64,000 nt of DNA, from contig BCKC01000001.1 of NCBI GenBank assembly GCA_001600455.1, positions 62,001-126,000 of the forward strand, written 5' to 3'. The notes under the pieces are model-generated. The model was not told where the DNA came from, ran no database searches, and worked only from the letters and a program-made list of their open reading frames with translations. This document shows positions 55,640-64,000 of this stretch, piece after piece. How positions within the stretch are numbered: the first letter of the stretch is position 1; each line of letters opens with the position of its first letter. The DNA is from Endocalyx cinctus. Lineage: Eukaryota; Ascomycota; Sordariomycetes; Amphisphaeriales; Apiosporaceae. Made by a program: the position numbers and the translations under genes.

Positions 55640-56916
55640 GATGTGCAATGTATAGCTAGTAGACATTTTTCCGCACGCACACAACAGTAGCTGCCAGGCG
55701 GAACAGAGCGTTGTCGTGCGCCCGCACAATATATGTTCGTCCAGCCGGCACTTTAGGCAGCTCGTTCCATGTGTCAACAGATGTCTATTTGAACGTTTCC
55801 CACCTCTCGAAGCTCTTATGAGAGCACCAATATCCGATATGGGCTTTTGTAATCTTATCACTACATAACCCACCATCAAATACGGATACGACGGCCTAAG
55901 ATTTAACATTCCTCTTCCTTAAGATAGAGTTCATAGGAGGAATCAGCATCGACACTCCTTCTCGTTCGACATTTCCGATTATCCTGCATTTCCTGCTTTC
56001 CTCACAGACTTTCCGAGGATCCGTAAAAAGGAGACATCGCAGCATAGATAAAGTTTCCAGTAGATGGCACCATTACATTCTGTAGCTCATAAGATATAAT
56101 TTGAAGGTTCCCGCTCTCTAGCATGGCCATACACGAAAATACCTCAGGCCGAGTCAGTTTCGCAGGTTTGAGTAACTCCACCCACGAAGATCTCTCCTCA
56201 TATTCGACGGAAAGCCAGTGAGATGTATACAGTGTCTGTTGGATGCTTTCCAGGGACATCATGGAGCCGGAAAGCGAGGACAAGAGGTGTGAGTTGGTAC
56301 ACAGGGTCTGCATGGATCTAGCGAATTGATTTAGGGAAGTATCTGAAACCGGAAATTTACGTTCTTAACTTCGTATTAATGGCTGGTGTGACTCTGTTCC
56401 ATCCAGCTTTCACGACGATAGCATCAACACCAGATTCAATAACGTAGTAGAAACCGAAAAACCGAAAAACCAGAATAAGCACCCCAGACTGCTGTATCTG
56501 CCTCTGGTAGCTCCTCTGACCGCACAAAGACTCCCATGCCGGTCTCATTTTCGAAGAGAAACTCATATCTGTAGGCCTTGGGTTGAAGCCAATCGTTATA
56601 GTCAGCTATTTAGGATTCGAATGACAAAACTCTCTCGCTCGTCCCATCTTCCAGATCATTCATATCTAAGGAAGCTTGTGCGTCTGTATTGGTCCATTCT
56701 TTAAAATTCGGGCCGGAAGAGTAATGAAGTAGCATAGTTTTTACTACTCCGCATGTTATCGATATACGGTTAACTAGAAATGAAGTCTAGGAATACTTCA
56801 ACTCGAAGCCATATGTGAGCGTTGTCAAAGAAAGATGATCTATTACTGATGACATGCTCCGAGTACCATCCTTCTAGCGGCTGACAGCGGCGTACCATGT
56901 GGCTGCTATGATATGA
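55640..56916 (-). pseudogene. decayed fungal protein-coding gene (unknown family)
   Basis: Reading the minus strand, protein-like segments follow one another in different frames: PLEGWYSEHV and FFDNAHIWLRVEVF (near 56880-56780), YSSGPNFKEWTN (near 56730), DYNDWLQPKAYRYEFLFENE (near 56600), then RPEVFSCMAMLESGN (near 56150), IIGNVEREGVSMLIPP (near 55960), and VDTWNELP with IVRAHDN (near 55760-55700). They are broken by in-frame stops (for example after LSFES near 56610 and after WETFK near 55795) and by a tandem 8-base duplication near 56457 that shifts the frame; some parts look deleted. The order and style recall a fungal hypothetical-protein family seen from memory, which I cannot name. No short intron set repairs all breaks, so a relic is the best reading. 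An unusual multi-intron gene is the alternative. Confidence 0.5.
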
Positions 56917-59467
56917 ATAAAAACCGCGAGTTTATATTAAACTCAGTATATGCTTTGATCGCTTAGCCAGGAGACGACTTCTTGCGCCGCTTACCTTCAG
57001 TTTTGACTTGTGTCAAGGTAGGTACAGCTCAGGCTATACGTAGACTTAGGTGAGAGCCTCAATTTGGCATTGGTCGGTAGAACTCACATAGGCTTTAATT
57101 TGCATGTGATATTCTTCGGCGGTTCTAGAGGGGAAAAAAAGAGGAAAAAAAGAAAGAAAGGAAAGACATTCGCGTTGCACCATCGAGCCTTGCACTAGAG
57201 CAAGGGGTGGGCTGATGGGATGTGGGGGAGCACGGGTGCCGTATCTGTACAAGGATCGTATCCTTGGTTTTATCGACAAATCTGGTTGCCTGGACAGGCA
57301 GGAGGATTTTTGATAGACGATGCTGAGCCGCCAATTGGGATGAAGACGGTATTGCAAGCAAGGCTGTAGTAGATCTGGTGAACCCGGAGATTACCACCAG
57401 GTTTCGGGATTTGATATTTACTACGGCAGTGAAGAAGAAGATAAAGAAGATATTGACGAGGAGCAAGGTATCTGAGATCAAACCTCTGTCGCAACAATGG
57501 ACTAACCAACCTGGATAGATTAGGCTTAACAACTTTCTAAATTTTACCAAATAGAAATGATATTCACGGCATGCGAGATTTTTTGACTCGTTAGCAGGTT
57601 ATACTCCTATAGTTGTACAGGTAAGAATATCCGCCCGAGTCTACTCAGCTTCCTCTACCCACTTGGAGTCAAGGCCGAATTATGTTAGGGTCGTTCTTTT
57701 CAGTTCGAGCTTGTTCGAATGAAGCATTTAAACCCCCCGATATCGCAGGGACGAAGCAAGGACGTCATGAGCTATATGTTGGTGGACGAGACGTCGCTGA
57801 TAATAACAGAAACAATCCACTCGGTATCATCGTGGCGACGAGGATATTCTCGGACATGCCAGAATCTTGAAGTTTAACGAGCGTCGGCGATGTAACACGT
57901 AAGTAAAGTTTGTAGTACCGCGATAGAACAACTTGTTCATCTGTAAACATCTAATGCTACTTGGAGTAAGTGTGTAATAAATTAAAAAAGCTTCAGCACA
58001 GATATGCACTGCATACTTTTGACGTCAATATGGTCCCAAATGCTTATATTAATACGAAATGAAATGCACACAACGTTGGACGATCTCGAAGGCTCATTTT
58101 CCTAATCCGGAATTATGCCATGCAACTTTGGCGGGCTGGAAGTTTGCGAAGGGAAGACATAATTCATTATTCAACATAATGTCAGCATCCCTTCCAAAGT
58201 AAAACATAATATCCATATGGATAGTTGTTCGAGACCGCACAGACGAACAGCTAAGGAATTAAGGAAGAAACTATCGGCAAAGACTTTTTTTATTTTATCT
58301 GATCTCGTGATAAGCCGTAAGGATGAATTAAATGGGTTCTTTTACTACCCACAAAAAAAATCATTCGTCCTTCTCGATTTCGATTTCCTCCACCTTCTGA
58401 GGTTGGATTCGGTAAATTTGTGGACTGGCCATCACCGCCGTGCCTCTTTTCGCAGGTTTATTGTACAACAATCACTTCGCGGAGTTGTTCTACATCTGGC
58501 AACTCCATGTCAGGAAAAGCTACCATAAAGACCCTATTATCATCTATACTGTCTCCTTAACCTGGATTCAATTGACTAATCCATTCCTCATCATCCTGCC
58601 ATCGACCCTCCTTTGGTCTTACAATATCTTTCTACCTTGCTTATAAACTCAAAATAAGCGCCCGAAACCCCATGTTTCTGCAGGTCTTATTAATCTATTT
58701 TCTTAATGAATATTAAGTCGGTGACTGTTAGTATATACATACGTGTGAACATATGACCGCCTAAGGTTAAGTCGCTATCCTTGCCGAGCGAATGTTAGTA
58801 TGTACCTCCGCTCTTCCTGGGGGTATCTCATTTTACCTTTTGCTCATTTTGTTTAATGGCATTTCTCTCCCTTTCGGATAACAGAGTGATATTATAGAAG
58901 ATGTGAAAAGAAAAAAAAAAAAAAAAGATCGGATGGATACACTAAATTCAAGAAAGGAAGCTTCGTCGTATCTTATCTAACCTACCAAGATAGTATATGT
59001 CGTGGGCGAGGAGGGGGGAAAGGGAGGGGTCTACCCAAGTTAATTAACGGTGTATTATATGAACTTATCCCTGGTTAGGTCATGAACTCGCTTGTGACTG
59101 TCGTCGGCTTCTTCCTTCAACCTTGATGTAACCCTCGCCGGATGGCGCATATAATCAGTCGATATAGGTAAGGTCCCATAAGCAGGGCAAGTAAAAAGAA
59201 GTAAAAAAAGAGGAAACATCGCTAGCTAGTTTTTACATGGGATAGCTCCGACCAATCGCGTATATCGATGAGGTTGGTTTTCATATGTGAACATGTCACG
59301 ATGTCGGCAGTATATATATTTTCTCTTTCCTCCCTTCCTACGAAGTTCAACCACTCATCTAACCAGCTCCCTATCCGCCTACTCATCCCTCGTCTACGCA
59401 ACGCAAAGCCCGACAAAAAAAAAACTAGAAATCAAACCGCTAGGTAGATAGAGAAATAGTAGCGACG
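56917..59467. other. gene-poor intergenic
   Basis: No convincing gene. Short open frames on both strands (57.1-57.5 kb minus, 57.7 and 58.2-58.6 kb plus) are low in protein character. An A tract lies at about 58910-58925. The last 300 bases are the promoter/leader of the CVNH gene. Confidence 0.6.
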
Positions 59468-60100
59468 ATGAAGTTCACCAAGTCCACGACGACCTGCTTC
59501 TTGGCCGCCCTCGTCGGCTCCGCCAACGCCACCTTCTTCAGCGCCTGCTCCGGGTCGTGGACTCTGGGATGGCGCGGCCACAGCAACTTCATGGTCGCGA
59601 CTTGCTCTTCCGAAGACGGAACCGCCGTCAAGAGCGCGCTGAACCTCAACGACTGCTTGACGAATGTCGAGGGTGTTCTCACCGCCGCGAGAGTGTGAGT
59701 CTTCCTCTTTTTATTATTCATTTCCCTTCCTACTCAAATTTAAATAAATAAATAAAAACTACAGAGACAAATTATCTAACAATATAATTTACACGAGAAA
59801 TAGCGGCCAAGCTTTTAACACCTGCAACTCGTGCTTGAACTCCGACGACAGCGGAGACCTTTCGTGTACGTGCAGCAACACGGACGGCGATTGGTTCTCG
59901 TCGACAATCGATCTCGGTATGTTTCTGTTATCTACCATCCTCTCTTCCCCCCCCCCCCCCAAATCTGGATATTTTACGACTTAAAGCTTGGAAGACCCCC
60001 ATCTAACGTGTTTTGAACGATACTTATGATAGACACCGTTGTATCGACGGACAGCGAAGGGATATTGGAATGCTTTGATCTCTCGGGTATTGCTATTTAA
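59468..60100 (+). CDS. secreted CVNH (cyanovirin-N homology) domain protein
   Basis: Small secreted protein of 135 residues; exons 59468..59694, 59804..59916, 60033..60100. All junctions are GT-AG and phase-consistent; intron 2 includes a 14-base C run. A signal peptide ends near SANA (residue 21). The mature part has the two-repeat CVNH pattern: FSACSGSW, LNLNDCLTNVEGVL in the first half and FNTCNSCL, LSCTCSN, STIDLDTVVSTDSEGILEC in the second, with paired cysteines at the expected places. CVNH proteins are sugar-binding lectin-like domains found in fungi; ligand and role here are unknown. It is 672 bases from the end of the convergent P450 gene. Confidence 0.88.
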
Positions 60101-60772
60101 GTTACTTTATGACAAAAAGCGCGCTTGCGAGCATGATGAATGAAATTTGGAACAGGCATGGGAACAAATCACTTTTTATTTAATACCGGTCGAAGCACGG
60201 AAGCTTCAATATGATCATTTCACGGATGGGAAAGGAATATATATGATGTGATGCACTCTTCTCTTTTGAGAGAGTCGTATATATATGAATCTAATGAGAT
60301 GAAGCCTATCAAGACTCCAGGACCCATACATGTTATTGGTGACAAAAGGTGGAAATGATATCCTTTCCCGGTTCCCCCTCCCGCCATAGTAAGTTACATA
60401 AGTTGCTTGAACCGAATCCAACGCCTACCGGTTCGCCGAAATCTATACAGTATATACAAGGAAGCGGATATCACCCAGCAACCAAAGTTATTCATCGCTC
60501 TCCTCTTGAAATCGAGCTTGGTGCTAATTTCATCAGGTGTCGCAGAAAAAAAAAAGAACTTATAAACAAATGCACTTCGTCCACAGTGCACATCAATTCC
60601 CTCCCATCTTACTCCGTGTATCACGCCGAAACTCCGAGGTTTTATCGCTTTTATATGCCAAAAACCCATCCCTATGGTTTGGTCGTGGTATAAATGTCCA
60701 CACACCATTCATTCCATCCCATTCCTCTATAATCGCCGAACGAGAAAAAAAAAAAAAAAAAAAAAAGAAGCC
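60101..60772. other. convergent intergenic, no gene seen
   Basis: 3' flanks of the CVNH and P450 genes. Contains a poly-A tract at 60745-60766 beside the P450 stop. Confidence 0.65.
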
Positions 60773-62653
60773 TCACGAATCCGTCTGTCTCCTTTTAAAC
60801 AAGACTTCGGCCGTCATGCTGGGGCTCTTGGTCATCATGAACATGTTGGGCTTGGGCCTCCCTTCGCCGTCCTTAAACTTGATATCGTAGCGGAGGAGGA
60901 TGTACGCCAGCATGGTCTTGACCTCGTTCCCGGCGAAGAAACGGCCGGGGCAGGCGTGCTTACCGAGCCCGAAGTTCATATTCGTGTCGCCGATGCTCGT
61001 GAACTGCCACCGGTTCCCGGCCTCCTCGGATTCCTGCTGCCGTCGCAGCTTCCAGAATCGCAGCCCGTCGAACGCTTCCGGGTCCGGGTAGAATCGCTCG
61101 TCGCGGGATACGCCCGCCAAGGGCGCCAGGATGTCCGTGCCGGTCGGGAGTCGTGTGCCGTCCGAGAGGTCGATTGGTTTCATCACTTTGCGAATAAACG
61201 ACGCTAGAGTAAGAAAAAAACACTATTAGTTTGGTGGACCCTTTTTATACAGATATGAAAAAAAAAGAAAAAGAAAAATTGGGTTAAACCACTTACTGAC
61301 GTTGCCAGACAGACGCTGCACTTCCTTGACGAAGCTGTCCATCTTCTGCAACTTAGGAATGCTTTCCTTCTTGTTCCAGTCTTCGTCGCACTGGAAAACC
61401 TCCCGGGCCTCTTGCCGTAATATCTCTTGCATTTCCGGGTGCAGCGCCAGGTCGTATATACAATCCGTCGTGAGGTTACTCGTCGTGTGAATCGACGAGG
61501 CGCTCAGGAGGAGCTGTATCTTGGCCTGCGTGTAGAAATCCCGCTTCTCCGATTCCGGCAACGCATCCAGAAGCCACTGTATGAAATCGTCGGCCTTTTC
61601 GCACCGGCTTCCCGGCGTCTCGCCGCAGCGGATCCTCTGCTCGATGATGGGTTTCAACATCTCCTCCGCCCTCGCCAAGTTTTTATGAATCGTCCTGATC
61701 TCCGACACGAGGTACTGCGCCACCGGTCGTATCCAAGGCGGAAAGAATTGTAACTTGATGACGGCGATGAAGGCCGTAATGGCGAAGTTGATGCTGATAT
61801 CGAGCCACTCTTCGGACCGGTTGATGCGCGGGCCGACAAACACGCGACCGCTTAGCATGGCGACAGTTCGAACAAGGAATGGTTGTATCTTCACGGGCGT
61901 CCAGTCTAGAGAGAATTATGAGCATGTCAAGAAATATGGTAAATTTTGAAATGGCGTGAGCAGCTTACCCTGACACTCCGGGAATTCGGTTTGCATAATA
62001 CGTTCCAGCTCTTCCTTTTGCTTCGGTACCACCCGCGCAAGCTGACCTGTGAGCTTAGTTCTGAGCAGTAGTGTCAAGACGTCCCCGTGGAGTCCAGCGT
62101 CGAGCGAGGTATACTCGCTTAGCATGGCCTGAAGTATCGGTGTTTAGTTCTTCTTGTGGGCAACGAGCGAATAAGCACACACTCACCTCACTAACGGCGG
62201 TCTTCGCGCTCAGCGTCTCTTCAGGCAGGCCCTTGAGTTCGCCAACCAAGTTGACCGGAATGATAACCCTATTTCCTTCCGTCGACTTTACGCGATATAT
62301 ACAATCACGGAACTTTTTTGAGACAGTCAGTATGACAAAGTGATTTCTTCTTGCTTGACAATTTTATCGATCCTTAAAAAAAAAAAAAAAAAAAAAAGAC
62401 TGACCCTGGTGTAGCTATCTCGGATTGCTTCGTCGGCGTTGAACATCCATTTTATCCTGGATGCCTTGTAGAAGGGGGCGGATATGTGAGGGGTCTGTTT
62501 TTTGGGCTGGAAGATCCAGGCGGAGAATATGATGACACAGGCGGCGAAGTAGTAGACTAGATGAGAAGCACCGGAGTTTTGAAGCTCTATCGATCCCGCC
62601 GCCGCCGTAAGATTGGCGGATGGCGTCTGCGATACCTCCAGGACCGATGACAT
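60773..62653 (-). CDS. fungal cytochrome P450 monooxygenase
   Basis: Membrane-anchored haem-thiolate oxygenase of 524 residues in five exons: 62653..62405, 62312..62187, 62128..61969, 61905..61297, 61203..60773. An N-terminal membrane segment (LVYYFAACVIIFSAWIF) precedes the hinge. Conserved parts include YRVKSTEGNRVIIPVNLVGELKGLPE split over the second exon, DWTPVKIQPFLVRTVAMLSGRVFVGP, an I-helix (LLLSASSIHTTSNLT), a K-helix ExxR (KEVQR), and the haem loop FGLGKHACPGRFF with C466. Intron 1 holds a 22-base A/T tract and uses donor GTCAGT. The sequence resembles secondary-metabolite-type fungal P450s (ent-kaurene-oxidase-like region wording is typical), but no biosynthetic core gene is adjacent, so the substrate is unknown. 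Confidence 0.92.
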
Positions 62654-64000
62654 GACGATGGCTGACGAGAAGTAACAGAAAAAAAAGAATTAGGTAGAGC
62701 AACGTTTTCTTAGTTAGATACCGTGTGTTAGGTAACAGACAGTATCAAGGTCCTTTTCTGGGAGGTGGGACCATCGAGGAAGCACTTTAGATTAATAAAT
62801 CGCGAGAAGCCTTCGTCTGGAGGCAACGGCGGAAGTGTATTATCGATCACAAACTGATCATTCTCCGAAATAGAAGCCACAGGATGTGTGGCGGCGGACC
62901 CAAAACGAAGGTGTCGACGTCGAATGCGTAAATAGAGTGACCTGCTTATATAAACCTCCCTTGGCGTTCTGGTACCAAGACTTGACAAGAAATAAGTCGA
63001 AATCGAAATCACGATGCCAATGCCCGTCCGAATGGGCTGTGCTGAGGAAGCCGTTATTAAAACGCAAAAGTAGCAAAATCCGAATCCAGTCCGTTAACAG
63101 TAGTGACAGTGTCTGGCCAACAAAACACAGCCAGCTATGGTGATGGTGATAAGCGCCAATTGTAGTAAAAAGTAGTAAAAGAAGAAAAAAAAGAGAAGGG
63201 GAAAAAAAGGAAAGGAGAAAGAAGTGAGAAAGAGGAAATGGAAGGTAGTAGGGCTACCAAAAATAAAAATTGTTTCGAGATCAGAAATTCTTCTCCTGTC
63301 TCGATTGTAGGTGGACAATATAACAAGCGGCCACTAAAATCAGGAACGAAACAGACCGTACCGTGGCCGACAAAAGATATCTTCCCGAGAGTATCACTTT
63401 TTGCTCAATAATAGCAAAAGCTAGCATCCGTAATCCAACCAGTCCAGCTGGCGATTGTTGTTTTTTACCATGCTGAGACGGAACGGATTAACATCATGGA
63501 TATCCATATTCAGCTACGATTTGTGGTTTTTGTTTGAAGTTCACTCCCTACGTTGGAGAATATTCAACGAGCGAGGATACTTTGATGCGTGACAGGAGTC
63601 GGGAGGTAGCAGATTAGATCCGACTCCATTGTCGGTGCTAATCTCCGTACTGATCTTGTTTTCGATTGCTCGACAGTCGAGGCTGCTGAAACAACGAGAG
63701 GCGGACGTGTCAGCCCGGCCGCGTCTGTGACATCCCAGCGTTTTTTCTTTCTTTCTTTTATAACTACACGTACGTATAGTATACGTCTTTTCTTACGCGG
63801 GCATCTATATAGTATATACATTCAAAGGTTGAAAAGACAGAGTGAATTTTGCTGTGGTTATTGATCTGAAAGTTTGATTTTTATTTTATTTTTCTTCCTT
63901 TTTTTTCTGGTTCTATTATTTTATTAGTGTTTTCCTGATGAGTTTGACTGAAGAATGTTTCGCGTCTCTATACATAACTCCAGCCCAGACTTCTCTTTCA
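62654..64000. other. intergenic to window end, no gene seen
   Basis: Upstream side of the P450 gene. Short minus-strand open frames (up to 94 codons) have no recognised features; an A/G-rich tract lies at 63180-63240. A gene starting beyond the right edge cannot be excluded. Confidence 0.55.

Noticed and set aside
57125..57550. Minus-strand open frame of 141 codons
   Set aside because: Contains long Ser/Phe-rich stretches from an A/G tract and no recognisable domain; overlapping frames are equally long.

Overview
The window is nuclear DNA of a filamentous ascomycete (Pezizomycotina, most likely a plant-biomass-degrading Sordariomycete). Four things point this way: compact genes with short GT-AG introns and CTGAC/CTAAC-like branch points; AT-rich intergenic DNA full of homopolymers and microsatellites; fungal-type proteins (GH72 glucanosyltransferase, Mug190-type SMP/C2 protein, MEP ammonium transporter, POS5-type NAD kinase, Zn2Cys6 regulator); and secreted plant-wall enzymes (GH6 cellobiohydrolase with CBM1, PL4 rhamnogalacturonan lyase). 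The class-level placement is inference. No tRNA, rRNA, CRISPR array or intact transposon was recognised.

Layout. 0-1 kb: 5' part of a GH72 gene (minus) running off the left edge. 1-4.1 kb: gene-free. 4.1-10 kb: a TauD-like 2-oxoglutarate dioxygenase (minus) diverging from a six-exon Zn2Cys6 regulator (plus). 10.7-12.6 kb: Cel6A-type cellobiohydrolase (minus, six exons). 14-15.5 kb: AP-2 mu subunit (plus). 16.4-19.2 kb: orphan protein with a glycine/RGG-rich tract and a zinc knuckle. 19.6-22.6 kb: METTL12/13-like methyltransferase, then a membrane protein with nine N-terminal repeats and an ICMT/DUF1295-like C-terminus. 23.4-33 kb: Mug190-like lipid-transfer protein, Dcp1, OCRL-like inositol 5-phosphatase. 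33-39.5 kb: gene-poor, microsatellite-rich. 39.5-53.2 kb: ammonium transporter, an orphan with possible PP1-docking motifs, a BIRC6-like E2, mitochondrial NAD kinase, a Gfo/Idh/MocA oxidoreductase, and rhamnogalacturonan lyase. 53.2-59.5 kb: gene-poor, holding a decayed gene on the minus strand at about 55.6-56.9 kb. 59.5-62.7 kb: a secreted CVNH-domain protein and a cytochrome P450.

Most genes are unrelated housekeeping or accessory genes, not a cluster. The nearest to functional groupings are the divergent dioxygenase/regulator pair and the plant-wall enzymes, which are far apart. The least explained items are the repeat-plus-ICMT membrane protein, the RGG/zinc-knuckle orphan, the orphan with KVHF and GILR motifs, the gene relic, and an exact 10-base palindrome (TACCTAGGTA) found nine times, only between genes. 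Exon borders were read by eye from splice signals, reading phase and family conservation. No transcript data were available.
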